From the NCBI GenBank assembly GCA_023382535.1, contig JAHDWA010000049.1:15892-79891 (forward strand): a stretch of DNA of 64,000 nt, given 5' to 3'. Below, in pieces: positions 1 to 8,391 of the stretch (position 1 is the first letter of the stretch; every line of letters begins with the position of its first letter). Position numbers and translations under genes: made by a program. The DNA comes from Anaerolineae bacterium. Its GTDB lineage: Bacteria; Chloroflexota; Anaerolineae; 4572-78; J111. A model generated the notes under the pieces. That model ran no database searches, was not told where the DNA came from, and saw only the letters and a list, made by a program, of their open reading frames with translations.

Positions 1-375
1 GAAATCCTGGAAAAGCTGGTCGCCCTCAATGCCGAGCGGGCGGCGGAAGAGGCGCGGGGCGTAATCCGCTGGCTCAGGCCGGAGTACCAGGCCGGCGCGG
101 CGGCTGCGCCGGTAGTCACCCAGGCAGCCCTGATCGAAGAGGAAGTACAAGCTGAGGTCAAGGCCGAGGAAAAGAAACCCTGGCCGGCCACGATGGCCGA
201 GCAGGCCCAGGCCGTGCGCCAATCGCTGCTGTCCGCTGGGGGGCCGGTCACGGCCAGGCAGGTGGCGGCGGGTTTCGCCGGAGCGCGCCCGGCCCGGGTC
301 GAGGAATTGCTGGAAACACTGGTGCTGCTGGGGCAGGCTCGCCGGTTGAGTAAGGGTCAATATGTGGGACAGTAG
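1..375 (+). CDS. C-terminal part of a probable DNA methyltransferase (truncated by window edge)
   Basis: The reading frame is open from base 1 and ends at TAG 373-375, so only the last 124 residues are present. The start of the visible part (VALNAERAAEEARGVIRWLR) resembles the end of large class I SAM-dependent DNA methyltransferases of the Eco57I/type II R-M kind; this is recognised from memory and is not proven here. A linker rich in Glu and Ala follows. The last 60 residues (TARQVAAGF...ARRLSKGQYVGQ) look like a small winged-helix domain that could help bind DNA. A degraded second copy of this tail lies at 1242-1300. No catalytic motif is inside the window, so the enzyme class is an inference from the tail alone. 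Confidence 0.45.
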   Translation, partial: EILEKLVALNAERAAEEARGVIRWLRPEYQAGAAAAPVVTQAALIEEEVQAEVKAEEKKPWPATMAEQAQAVRQSLLSAGGPVTARQVAAGFAGARPARVEELLETLVLLGQARRLSKGQYVGQ

Positions 376-380
376 AACAG
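321..380 (+). repeat. direct repeat copy 1 (methyltransferase tail)
   Basis: The last codons of the first gene, encoding ARRLSKGQYVGQ-stop, recur in diverged form at 1242-1300. By eye the two copies agree at about 80 percent of bases with a one-base gap. Confidence 0.7.
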
Positions 381-482
381 TTCTTACTGAACTTTGTGCC
401 TCTATGGACAGGTTCAAGCAGGCCCAACGGGCGGAGCCGGGCGGGCCGAAGCAGGGGGAGTTGTTTTAGAACAGGGGAAATA

Positions 483-845
483 ATGCCGGCCTTTTATTAC
501 ATAGACCCTCAGCTCAGGATTGTCTTTTCGTCTCTGGAAGGAGTAGTGACCGATGAGGAAGCGCTCAACCACGAGGAACGTTTGTGCTATGACCCTCACT
601 TCGAGCCGGACTTTAGCCAACTGATTGATTGTAGACGGGTTACAGAGGTAAGAGCGACCAACGACTTCATCCGCTTCATAGCCGTCCGGAGTCCCTTTTC
701 CTCGAAAGCGCACAGAGCCATCGTCGCCGGTACGGATTTGGTCTATGGCCTGGCGCGGATGTACCAGATGCTGAGGGCAGATGAAGAACAAATCAGGGTT
801 TTTCGTGATATGGAAGAGGCGCGGCGCTGGCTTGGAATTGAGTAG
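483..845 (+). CDS. STAS/SpoIIAA-like small protein
   Basis: A 120-residue protein. I place the start at ATG 483 because GGGGA lies just upstream and the reading frame before it has no protein-like sequence. The pattern of a beta-hairpin start (YYIDPQLRIVFSSLEG), a central hydrophobic strand and helices (IDCRRVTEV, IVAGTDLVYGLARMYQ) fits the STAS or SpoIIAA-like fold often found beside receiver proteins. The next gene, a response-regulator receiver, begins 12 bases downstream, so the two probably form an operon and act in the same signalling chain. No enzymatic residues are recognised. The assignment to STAS is by overall look only. Confidence 0.5.
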   Translation: MPAFYYIDPQLRIVFSSLEGVVTDEEALNHEERLCYDPHFEPDFSQLIDCRRVTEVRATNDFIRFIAVRSPFSSKAHRAIVAGTDLVYGLARMYQMLRADEEQIRVFRDMEEARRWLGIE

Positions 846-857
846 TTAGGGGATAGG

Positions 858-1238
858 ATGGCCACGATTTTAATCATTGAAGATAATCGTATCCAGCGAG
901 ACTTCTACTCCGCAATTTTAGAGTCAACCTATCGGGTCGTAGAGGCAACTAATGCGATTGAAGCACTAACCCAGGCTCACCTCACCCGGCCCGATCTGGT
1001 CCTGCTCGATCTCAACCTGACAACGCATCACGATGGCCTGGCAGTGTGCCGAACCTTGCGGAGGGAGTCTGACCCGGCGCTGGCCCAGGTACCGATTGTG
1101 GTCATTACCGGGCACGATGACAAGAAAACTGCAACTGCCGCGCTGGCAGCCGGAGCCAGTAGCTGCGTCACCAAGCCAATTGGCGGATCTAACCTTCTGA
1201 CCCTGATTGAGGTGCTGCTGGCAGAGAGGGGTAGATAG
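858..1238 (+). CDS. single-domain response regulator (receiver)
   Basis: A 126-residue stand-alone CheY-like receiver with no output domain. The acidic pair E8-D9 follows the first strand (TILIIEDN). D51 in VLLDLNL is the expected phosphoacceptor. The Thr of VVITGH and the Lys of VTKP complete the active site, so it should be phosphorylatable. It lies 12 bases after the STAS-like gene and is likely co-transcribed with it. It probably works through protein-protein contact in a two-component pathway whose kinase is not in the window. It differs from the degenerate receiver at 5518-5898, which has lost these residues. Confidence 0.9.
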   Translation: MATILIIEDNRIQRDFYSAILESTYRVVEATNAIEALTQAHLTRPDLVLLDLNLTTHHDGLAVCRTLRRESDPALAQVPIVVITGHDDKKTATAALAAGASSCVTKPIGGSNLLTLIEVLLAERGR

Positions 1239-1241
1239 CCT

Positions 1242-1300
1242 CGGTGCTGGGGCCGGACTCGCCAGTTGGGTAAAGGGGAATATGTGGGGCAGTAGGACAA
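1242..1300 (+). pseudogene. direct repeat copy 2: relic of a methyltransferase tail
   Basis: One frame reads RTRQLGKGEYVGQ-stop, matching QARRLSKGQYVGQ-stop at the end of the first gene. No open frame leads into it, so it is a relic. The two copies bracket the STAS-like and receiver genes. Confidence 0.6.
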
Positions 1301-1449
1301 GCCTTTAGCGTTGTTTAAATCTATGAACCGAAGGGGGGTGAAGCCTATCGTTACGATCTACCGAGGCAGGTCTTGGGGTATTCGACCGGGACCGTAGAAA
1401 ATCTACGGCCGGAAACTGAACTTAAAGCAAGTTAGCCAAGGAGGGCGTC

Positions 1450-1746
1450 ATGATTTTGGTGCGCATGGTTTTTCAGGTCAAGTGGGGGCATGTCCATGAG
1501 GTGCTGGCCGACTTTAAAAAATTTCAGGAAATAATGCAGCAGGAATCGAGGGGACGAGGCCGCCTTCTGACCGACCTGAGTGGCCCATTCAATACGCTTG
1601 TCCAGGAGATTGAGGTCGAGAGCCTGGCGATGTGGGAACAGCAGCGAGCGGAAATCTTCTCACGACCTGATTTCCAGGAATCACAAGCCCGTTCAGCCGA
1701 TTTCATCGAATCGGGCCGGGTTGAGTTTTACACCATTGAAGGGTAG
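1450..1746 (+). CDS. NIPSNAP-like small ferredoxin-fold protein
   Basis: A 98-residue protein starting at ATG 1450 after a good ribosome site (AAGGAGGG, 1439-1446). The N-terminal strand MILVRMVFQVKWG, the helix with DFKKFQEIM and the final strand VEFYTIEG give the beta-alpha-beta pattern of NIPSNAP or dimeric alpha-beta barrel proteins. These often act as small-molecule binding or monooxygenase-like subunits; no catalytic residue can be named. The next gene encodes another small alpha-beta barrel type protein (DUF3303-like), so the pair may be functionally linked. Confidence 0.5.
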   Translation: MILVRMVFQVKWGHVHEVLADFKKFQEIMQQESRGRGRLLTDLSGPFNTLVQEIEVESLAMWEQQRAEIFSRPDFQESQARSADFIESGRVEFYTIEG

Positions 1747-1855
1747 GAATGATAGCCCGGCTTTCTGCTGGCGTCTTGGGTTGGTTCAAAGGGAAGAGCC
1801 GGGTTCGCTTTCCACGCGGGAAATAATTTCAAATCAGAGGAAAGGAAATTCAACG

Positions 1856-2167
1856 ATGCTGTTCTTAACTTATTGGGAGTTAAATGAGGGGATGTCGGTG
1901 GCAGAGCGCCAACAGGTCGCTCAAAAACTTATGTCGGCGGGGTTGTTTCCGCCGCAGGGGGTCAACATCCTTCGCTGGGATGCCACCCCCGATGGCTGGG
2001 GCATCCTGTTGGCTGAAGCCAATAGTGCAGCTGACATTGACCGGGCCATAACCATGTGGCGAGCGGGAGGAGTTGGATTCTTCAAATCCACCCGGACTGC
2101 GCCGGCTCAACCTGTCCAAGAGGCCCTCGCTCAGACAGGAGAACTATTGAAAGCTCTAGCCACGTAA
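1856..2167 (+). CDS. DUF3303-like protein
   Basis: A 103-residue protein. I chose ATG 1856 because GAGGAAAGG lies 8-15 bases upstream; the longer frame above it is not protein-like. The opening MLFLTYWELNEGMSVAERQQVAQKL, the GVNILRWDATPDGWGILLAEAN strand and the helix DIDRAITMWRAGG match the DUF3303 family of dimeric alpha-beta barrel proteins, usually about 90-100 residues. Function is unknown. It is on the same strand as the NIPSNAP-like gene 110 bases upstream. Confidence 0.6.
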   Translation: MLFLTYWELNEGMSVAERQQVAQKLMSAGLFPPQGVNILRWDATPDGWGILLAEANSAADIDRAITMWRAGGVGFFKSTRTAPAQPVQEALAQTGELLKALAT

Positions 2168-2295
2168 GAGGGGGAGTCCGTGACCGATTGAGGACAGGAT
2201 CTACTTTCTGGCAGTTCCCTCTAGCCGATTGAATGTTTCGTTTTAGCCCCTCAATATTGGACCATAAGGTAGTTACAGCCTAACCGGGCATCCGG

Positions 2296-2886
2296 TCAGG
2301 CCAGGTCCTTAAATTTAAGGGCGCAGTCGGGGCATATCCCATGCGTGATTTGGGGAAACTGAGGCGCGCCGAATAAGCCCAGGTAGTTGACCGCCTCTTC
2401 CACTGACAGCCAGGTTTCATCACAGCGCATGCGATTGCACCAGCTACACATGCGCAGCAGCTCGTGATTCCGTTCGGCGGTGGGGTCCAGGAGTCGAACC
2501 CGATCCCGGCTCTCTTCCCGAAGCAAGTAATTTTTAAATTCAAGCGCCTGATCGGCGGCGGGGACAATTTCCATCTGCATGTAGCGGTGGAGGGTGGAGC
2601 TGTCGCAGCGATACGTAAAGACAATCCGCCGCTGATCCTGGCGAACTTTCCGCATCAGGAGGCGATAAATATGCCGGGTTTCGAGGCCGGCAATGAAGTC
2701 CCAGAGGGAGCAGCCGATAACTGCTTGGCGGGTCAGGTGGGGCGCGTCGTTTTCACGAGCAAAGCGCAGCCAATTGGCGTTGACATCAATAATCAGGTCG
2801 TTCCGATCAACGGTGTGAATGAAGGTGGAATGACGGCGTGGGCCAGTACGTTTTTTTGTCATATCGCATACCAGATGTTCCAGCAT
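2296..2886 (-). CDS. PAS-domain protein with C-terminal zinc-type Cys motifs
   Basis: A 196-residue protein read leftward. Residues about 22-120 form a PAS-like sensor domain (HTVDRNDLIIDVNANWLRFA is the typical PAS entry strand and helix). The C-terminal third has two Cys pairs, CSWC and CPDC, about 35 residues apart, which probably bind zinc. No output domain such as a kinase or HTH is visible, so it may act by protein contact. The start at 2886 has AGGA five bases upstream; a second Met nine codons in (2862) has a poorer site. It stands alone and points away from the phage module. Confidence 0.65.
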   Translation of the reverse strand: MLEHLVCDMTKKRTGPRRHSTFIHTVDRNDLIIDVNANWLRFARENDAPHLTRQAVIGCSLWDFIAGLETRHIYRLLMRKVRQDQRRIVFTYRCDSSTLHRYMQMEIVPAADQALEFKNYLLREESRDRVRLLDPTAERNHELLRMCSWCNRMRCDETWLSVEEAVNYLGLFGAPQFPQITHGICPDCALKFKDLA

Positions 2887-3219
2887 CCCGATCCTGCTGG
2901 AATGGAAGTGTAGATGGGAGAAGTGGGTCCATTTCTTGTGGAGTATATCACAATAGCGGATGATTGTCAGTAAGTCTGAGGTAAAAACATAGAATCAAAG
3001 CCCGGCTTTCTGTAGGAGCCGGGCCATTTTACTTTTCCCGCCCTCGTTCTTACGCTCCTCGATTCAAAATGACAAAAGTCATTGGGAAGTAATAAGATTG
3101 TCACTATTTTCTCCGGTCGAGTCAGGCTAAAATAAAAGACTAAGGCCATACTCCTAACTGAACCCCAAATTTTCCACTTTCCGGCTCAATGGCATCCTCT
3201 CGTTACAAAAGAGGTAGAT
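2887..3219. other. gene-free stretch with two hairpins
   Basis: No convincing gene. It holds a GCCCGGC/GCCGGGC hairpin (3000-3024) followed by CATTTTACTTTT, and a small AATGAC-AAAA-GTCATT hairpin (about 3067-3082). The first may be a weak rightward terminator. Confidence 0.4.
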
Positions 3220-3450
3220 ATGCCCCAGGATTCGATATTTCAAGAGGCAAAATTGTTCTGTCACCATTGTTACAACTTATTGCATTGCCCCGTCAAAGGG
3301 ATAGCTGTACCAGGAGGTGTAATCACAAAAACCGCCATACCGGGCGGACAGGCGACCTGGTGGCAGTGCTCGGCCTGTCGCGGGTGGCACGTTATCGTCG
3401 TAGAAAACCCAAAAGGTCAACTACTCCGAAAAGAAGTCAGGAGTAATTGA
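3220..3450 (+). CDS. small zinc-ribbon-like protein
   Basis: A 76-residue protein starting at ATG 3220, seven bases after GAGG. Two Cys pairs, CHHC near residue 14 and CSAC near residue 50, could form one zinc ribbon. The stretch between them (VKGIAVPGGVITKTAIPGG) is short beta-like sequence. I do not recognise a family. It lies between the host-like left flank and the phage head genes and could be an accessory gene of the phage element. Confidence 0.5.
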   Translation: MPQDSIFQEAKLFCHHCYNLLHCPVKGIAVPGGVITKTAIPGGQATWWQCSACRGWHVIVVENPKGQLLRKEVRSN

Positions 3451-3518
3451 CCTGCCACCAATTTGGGGCATCACATTTGCATCACGACCAACTAAAGTCG
3501 GTTATTAAACACACTGGC

Positions 3519-3746
3519 CTAGATAATACGCGCCGCAGGGTAGGAAAATCCTAACCTTCTTTTATATTGAGCATTATCCATAAACAGTTTGTGCAGGGCA
3601 ATCAGCCACTTTTTAAAAATCTCCGGTTCGTCCTCATCGTCATCGCATTCACCCCGACGTATATCATCATAATTTAGCCCGCTCTGATTCGGCCCTGCTG
3701 GCAGTGGTTCAAAAGTTGCCCGCAGATCAGTCTTTCCATCCTTCAA
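3519..3746 (-). CDS. hypothetical small protein
   Basis: A 75-residue frame from a TTG codon, with a run of Asp and Glu (CDDDEDEPE) followed by an amphipathic stretch (IFKKWLIALHKLFMDN). No ribosome site is clear and no family is recognised. It points away from the portal gene and ends in the AT-rich gap. The acidic-then-amphipathic layout is protein-like, but this may be chance. Confidence 0.3.
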   Translation of the reverse strand: MKDGKTDLRATFEPLPAGPNQSGLNYDDIRRGECDDDEDEPEIFKKWLIALHKLFMDNAQYKRRLGFSYPAARII

Positions 3747-3807
3747 TACTTCAGGGCAGGCATGGAAATCCCTGGTTTTTCAAATTCTTTTTCTTTATGC
3801 TAGGCGT

Positions 3808-5496
3808 ATGGCACACGCGATTGATTACTCGACCCAGGTCGTCCCCCTGGAACTCTTTGCCGACAACCCGCTCCGCTTGGCCCCCGAAGATCATCCTAAC
3901 GGCTACTGGAGCGAGACGCACGGCAACTATAACGCCTGGTGGGCGCACTATAAAGGCTATTCTCTCAACCGGAAAGCCAACGGGCTAGATGTCTACCCGG
4001 TCAAGCTGAACATCGTTCGGCCAGCCGTGATCAATCACGCCGCTTTGTTACTCGGCCAGTTTACGGATCGGATTGTCCGCTTCGGCCTCTCCAACGCCTA
4101 CGGAGTGGAGCAGGCGCTGGGTGAGGAAATCACCCGCGACCTGAATATGACCTGGCATCTCAACGGTGGCGATGCGCTGCTGTTAGAGCAGGCCATTTAT
4201 CAGCAAATTTTCGGGGGGATGTACTGGAACGTGGCCTGGCATCCGACCCGTAAACGCTGGCCCATTCGCTACTTCAGCGTGGACCCGCGCGCCTGCTTCC
4301 CGGTTTGGGATGCCAACGACTACAACCGGCTGGTCGCGATTGATGTCATTCACCAGGTCCCCCGGCCAACCGCCATTGCCCGCTACCGGGTGCAGCCATC
4401 GCCATTTCAACAAACCGAACGGGAATTTTGCACGATCAAAGAACACTGGGACGAGAACGAGTACGAGATTACCGTAGACGGGGAGATTGGCAGTTGGCCG
4501 GATGGGGCCAAAATGAGCGGGCCGAATCCTTTCCTCGACCCGGTGCTGGGGGTCAAGGTCATCCCCTACGTCTATGCCCCCCGGATCAGAGTGGGCGAGT
4601 TTGAAGGCGAGAGCCTGGTCCCCGGCCTCGTCGGTGGGATGAAAGAGCTGAACAACAACCTGGCCCACTTGAACGAGGGCCTGGCCGACGCGATGCACCA
4701 ACAGCCCTGGATCAAGGGCCGGCCCAAAGGGGCCGCCGGCTTCGACCAGCCGCGCAATTCGTGGATTGATCTCGGTATGGGCCAGGTAGGCAGCGGAATT
4801 GCGCCCGAAGTGGGCCGGCTGGAAGGCGCGGACCTGACTGAACCGATGATTGACCTGGTGGCCAACAAGCTGCCGGAGCTGATCCGCGAGCACTCGAATA
4901 TGCCCAACGTGGGCTACGGCCGGACCGATGCCAGTGTCCGGAGCGCGCTAACGCTCCATTACATGATGTGGCCGGCTATCAACGTCGGCCAGCACTACCG
5001 GCTGAACGCTTCGCTGGCGTTGAAACAGATCGGCTACCTGACCTACGTGATGGCCCTCTCCAAGCGGAATATTAACCAGAGCATCAACGCGGTGGAGAGC
5101 ATTGGCTTCAATGCCAGCGACAAGCACATTGAGGCCATTCTCATCGGCCACAAAACTCATTGGCCGGCGATGCTGCCGCAGGACCGGGCCGAGCTGGTCA
5201 ACGAGATGGTCCAGCGCATCAGCTCGCAGATTATCAGCCGCGAGACGGCGATCCGCCGGCTCGACGGCGCGGACGAACTGGCCGAGGAACTGGAGCGCAT
5301 TGAGGACGACATTGCCGCTCAGCAGGAGCAGCAGATGGAGCTGGCCGAACAGCAGGGCGAGATGCAAAAAGACCAGGCCGAGCATAAAGCTGGCCTTGAT
5401 ATGGAGCGCGATAAGGCCAAAGCCAAGTTGCAGCCCAAAGACAGAACTAATCGCGCCCAGGCTCAAGGGGGGAGGGCAAAAAACAGTGGAAAATAA
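3808..5496 (+). CDS. phage portal protein
   Basis: A 562-residue protein, the right length for a portal. The N-terminal half has mixed alpha-beta sequence with WWAHYKGYSLNRKANGLDVYPVKLN. The centre has a long helix (LVPGLVGGMKELNNNLAHLNEGLADAMHQQPWIKG) like the portal stem. The C-terminus is a charged coiled coil from about residue 495 (EELERIEDDIAAQQEQQMELAEQQ), typical of portal crowns. It would form the twelve-subunit ring through which DNA enters the capsid. It is first in the morphogenesis order, but no terminase gene precedes it, which is unusual. The ribosome site (TAGG, 5 bases upstream) is weak. Confidence 0.75.
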   Translation: MAHAIDYSTQVVPLELFADNPLRLAPEDHPNGYWSETHGNYNAWWAHYKGYSLNRKANGLDVYPVKLNIVRPAVINHAALLLGQFTDRIVRFGLSNAYGVEQALGEEITRDLNMTWHLNGGDALLLEQAIYQQIFGGMYWNVAWHPTRKRWPIRYFSVDPRACFPVWDANDYNRLVAIDVIHQVPRPTAIARYRVQPSPFQQTEREFCTIKEHWDENEYEITVDGEIGSWPDGAKMSGPNPFLDPVLGVKVIPYVYAPRIRVGEFEGESLVPGLVGGMKELNNNLAHLNEGLADAMHQQPWIKGRPKGAAGFDQPRNSWIDLGMGQVGSGIAPEVGRLEGADLTEPMIDLVANKLPELIREHSNMPNVGYGRTDASVRSALTLHYMMWPAINVGQHYRLNASLALKQIGYLTYVMALSKRNINQSINAVESIGFNASDKHIEAILIGHKTHWPAMLPQDRAELVNEMVQRISSQIISRETAIRRLDGADELAEELERIEDDIAAQQEQQMELAEQQGEMQKDQAEHKAGLDMERDKAKAKLQPKDRTNRAQAQGGRAKNSGK

Positions 5497-5517
5497 GTGA
5501 GGAATATCAACTAATAC

Positions 5518-5898
5518 TTAGTCTTGATCAACTATTTCGAGCAGCTCAGGTAGGGCTGCTCTTAGCTGATTTGCCAATTCTGGTTGACACAAAAACCGTG
5601 TAACCCCGGCTTCGTTCGCCTCATCTTCTAGGGCGCAGTTCCCAGCTAAAAAGATGATAGGTAAGGTGTTGTCTCTTGCTCGGAGTGTTCGTGTTAGCTC
5701 AAGACCATCTATTATACCTGTGTCCGGAGTGGAGATAACCAAATCAAGCCTGGCCTGGTCTTCCAGTTCTAAAGCAGCAAGGCCGGTCGTTACAGTAGAA
5801 ACTTTGGCTGTTGGATAGAGCCGGCGAACCATCGTTTCAAGAGCTATCGTCAGCGGCATCCGACCTACGACCAAGACAATATGATAAACAAGTACCAC
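5518..5898 (-). CDS. degenerate receiver-like protein inside the phage head operon
   Basis: A 126-residue protein from GTG 5898 with AGAGG upstream. The layout is CheY-like: first strand HIVLVVGRMP, third strand DLVISTPDTGIIDGLEL, then a PIIFLAGN strand and a VTRFLCQPEL end. The key residues are all changed: the acidic pair is Gly-Arg, the phosphoacceptor position is Thr, and the conserved Lys is Gln. It should therefore not be phosphorylated and may be a decoy or a structural partner. It is read against the portal and scaffold genes that flank it, like a moron with its own promoter. Confidence 0.65.
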   Translation of the reverse strand: MVLVYHIVLVVGRMPLTIALETMVRRLYPTAKVSTVTTGLAALELEDQARLDLVISTPDTGIIDGLELTRTLRARDNTLPIIFLAGNCALEDEANEAGVTRFLCQPELANQLRAALPELLEIVDQD

Positions 5899-6062
5899 TA
5901 TGACCTCTTAAAGGTAGAGTCAAAAGTAGTATAACAAACGTTCCTTGGCCTGACTATCAAGAGAATTTAACAATCACTGTCAAGGAAAGTCACCGCCTGA
6001 GGCTTTAAAACAATTACTTAACTAACCTTTATTTCACCACATAAGATGAGGAGAAATCTATT

Positions 6063-6767
6063 ATGTCTGACGACAACACCCACGATTCGTCTTCGCCCAG
6101 CGCAGGAAACCCGGCTAACTTGGCCAACAAGATTGCCGAACTATCGGCTGCACTCGAACAGGCCAAAACCGCCTTGACCGAGCGCGACACCAAAATCAAG
6201 GAACTCGAAGGCGCGACTGGCGGCTTCAAAACTGCCAACAGCCAGCTCACGAGCAAAGTGACCGACCTGGAGGCCCAGCTTGCCGCCGCGCAGCAAACGA
6301 TCCAGACCCAAACCGGCGAGCTGACTAACTGGACCACCAAGTTCGACCAGCTCAACGAGGCACATACGAGCGTGACCGGCGCAAAAGCTGGCATCGAGCA
6401 GGAGCTTGGACTGTTCAAACTCATCGCCGACGAACCCAAATATCACGGCCTGATTAGTGTGATCGGCGACATCAAAACCGATGCCGACCTGGCCAAGCAG
6501 AAAGAAATCCTTGACCGGCTCTCTGGCAAGTTCCAGGCTCAGGCCAACCAGACCCTGGACGCCTTCCGCGCTGGCGCGACCACTCCGGCCGGGACTTTCC
6601 CAGGCAGCCAGCCAGGCGGCAGCCTGCCGACCGACCCGAAAGCGGCCTTTGCTGAATATCAGAGCTTGCTTAATGCGACCGACCAGGCTTCTTTGAGCCG
6701 CCGGGCCGCCTTGTACGAGGTGATCACTAACGCGCAGTTTGGCGACAGCGCCAAGCAGCAAAATTAA
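6063..6767 (+). CDS. capsid scaffolding protein
   Basis: A 234-residue protein starting after GAGGAG. Residues 20-110 are almost wholly coiled coil (LANKIAELSAALEQAKTALT...KVTDLEAQLAAAQQTIQ), followed by a flexible Gly/Pro/Thr linker and a short C-terminal helical region. That coiled-coil core with a capsid-binding tail is the usual build of phage scaffolding proteins of the GPO/DUF4355 type. It lies directly before the major capsid gene, the standard place. There is no visible protease, so how the scaffold is removed is unclear. Confidence comes from position plus composition. Confidence 0.7.
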   Translation: MSDDNTHDSSSPSAGNPANLANKIAELSAALEQAKTALTERDTKIKELEGATGGFKTANSQLTSKVTDLEAQLAAAQQTIQTQTGELTNWTTKFDQLNEAHTSVTGAKAGIEQELGLFKLIADEPKYHGLISVIGDIKTDADLAKQKEILDRLSGKFQAQANQTLDAFRAGATTPAGTFPGSQPGGSLPTDPKAAFAEYQSLLNATDQASLSRRAALYEVITNAQFGDSAKQQN

Positions 6768-6855
6768 GGATGAAGGATGAGGGACTGCCGTAGCGGCGAG
6801 GATGAAATAAAGAAATTTTCTTCTTTTCATCCTTCCGCCTTCCGCCTTCATCCTT
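6766..6855. repeat. nested inverted repeats between scaffold and capsid genes
   Basis: AAGGATGAAGG (6766-6776) pairs with CCTTCATCCTT (6845-6855), and AGGATGAA (6799-6806) pairs with TTCATCCT (6826-6833). The RNA could fold into a long stem right after the scaffold stop codon. It may insulate or separately regulate capsid expression. Confidence 0.6.
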
Positions 6856-6927
6856 TCAAAGTTTGCTCCCACAAACCTGCCCTAATCGGGCCAAACCCAA
6901 CTTTATTTTTAGAAGGAGCAAACTTCA

Positions 6928-8367
6928 ATGCCTACCAGTTTAACCAATCCGTTTGGCCTGACGAACGCGCTTGATGCGTCCACCGGGCCAGGGGCTTACT
7001 CCGATAATATGTGGTATCGGTGGGAGTCCCTCAAAAATCCAGCGATCCAGCTTGCCTTACAGGAACGCTATCGGACCAACAGCCTGTACCGCGCCCTGGT
7101 GGCCACCACCGTGGTAATGCGCAATCCCAACGGCTCGATCCCTGAGAGCATGACCGTCAAAGGCGTGTTCGACATGGAGCCAGGCGGGATCGAACCCATC
7201 GGGATGCGCCAAATCTGGCTCAAGTCGAACTACACCGACGCCTTCAGCCAGAGTGTGAGATTCCAGCACTATGGCGATAAGGTCACGGCCCACAAGTATG
7301 ATAGCGCCGTGCAAGCCTATCTCTATCGCGGCACGGCCGGCCTGATCCCGATGGCCCGGACGATGCTCGGCCAGTCCGTCACGATCAACCTGGACATCCA
7401 GAGCCGCAATGCTTACCTGGCCGGTCCGCGCATGCACTTCTCCGATCCGGCCAACGTAGCCGACTTTGGCGACATCAGCCAGGCCACCAACAAGGGCAAA
7501 TACAACCTGGTTGAGAACCGTGACATCTGGATGGATTTGACCTACGAAGATGTGCCGATGGCCAACAGCCCCCTCGGCAACAGCGTGGGCAGCTTGCTTT
7601 GTGTGACGACTCCGAGCGTGATCAGGGAGATCATCGAGCAGGTCCGGGCCATCGGCGGCCAGTGGATTGATGTGGTCAAATATGCCAATCCCGAAATGGC
7701 CCTGCGCTATGAAGTCGGCAGCTTCGATAATGTCCGCTTTGTGGCCGCTCGCCGCAACGTTCTGTGGAACTGCGGGACGATCATCGCCCAAATGGGGACC
7801 CACGAAGCCTACAATGCCGCTGATGGCGCGACCGCGCAGCTCGTGGACGGCGTGTATCAAGTGGGCCAGCCGGTTCAATCCGGCGTCAAGAACTACATCG
7901 AATTCGACGGCCTCGGCACCGGGACCATCGCCGATTTCAAGGTGAACGATATGGTCACCATCCACACCCGCAGCTTCGCCCAGGCTCCGGCCGACGGCAA
8001 AGGCGTCCTCCACGGCGTAGACTACCGCGAAGGCACGGCCAAACTGCGCCGGATCGTCGAGGTAGACGTGGCCAACAGCCGGATCGCTTTTGATAAGCCC
8101 TTGTTCTACGAGTTCCCGCAGGGATCGCTCGTGACCAAGGCCGAGCACATTCACCCCTCGACCTACATCGCCGGCCCCGAAGGCGTCATCAACGCCGTGG
8201 CCGAACCGATCAACTTTGTCGAGCCAAGCGCGATTGATGACCTGCAAGCCATCTGGCGGTTTGCCTGGGACGGTTACTACCAACAGCAAGTATATCGGCC
8301 TGAAGTGTTCCGCACGATGTTCTCCGCCGGCCGGACCCCGCGCTGGGGCGTTGGAGTGAACCCCTAA
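6928..8367 (+). CDS. major capsid protein
   Basis: A 479-residue protein immediately downstream of the scaffold gene, with AGAAGGAG before its ATG. Length, position and mixed alpha-beta composition fit an HK97-fold capsid subunit. The segment of about residues 325-430 (NDMVTIHTRSFAQAPADG ... LFYEFPQGSLVTKAEHIHPSTYIAG) looks like an inserted beta domain. The C-terminal part returns to the capsid fold and ends RWGVGVNP. I cannot assign it to a named capsid family from sequence alone. It would build the icosahedral shell around the portal encoded upstream. Confidence 0.75.
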   Translation: MPTSLTNPFGLTNALDASTGPGAYSDNMWYRWESLKNPAIQLALQERYRTNSLYRALVATTVVMRNPNGSIPESMTVKGVFDMEPGGIEPIGMRQIWLKSNYTDAFSQSVRFQHYGDKVTAHKYDSAVQAYLYRGTAGLIPMARTMLGQSVTINLDIQSRNAYLAGPRMHFSDPANVADFGDISQATNKGKYNLVENRDIWMDLTYEDVPMANSPLGNSVGSLLCVTTPSVIREIIEQVRAIGGQWIDVVKYANPEMALRYEVGSFDNVRFVAARRNVLWNCGTIIAQMGTHEAYNAADGATAQLVDGVYQVGQPVQSGVKNYIEFDGLGTGTIADFKVNDMVTIHTRSFAQAPADGKGVLHGVDYREGTAKLRRIVEVDVANSRIAFDKPLFYEFPQGSLVTKAEHIHPSTYIAGPEGVINAVAEPINFVEPSAIDDLQAIWRFAWDGYYQQQVYRPEVFRTMFSAGRTPRWGVGVNP

Positions 8368-8391
8368 TCCCCCAAGGGGATAGGAGGCCTT

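Noticed and set aside
2480..2500. T-arm-like string GGGTTCGACTCC on the minus strand, as the missing half of the tRNA-Arg
   Set aside because: It lies inside a good coding sequence and has no acceptor or anticodon arm to match the fragment at 38426.
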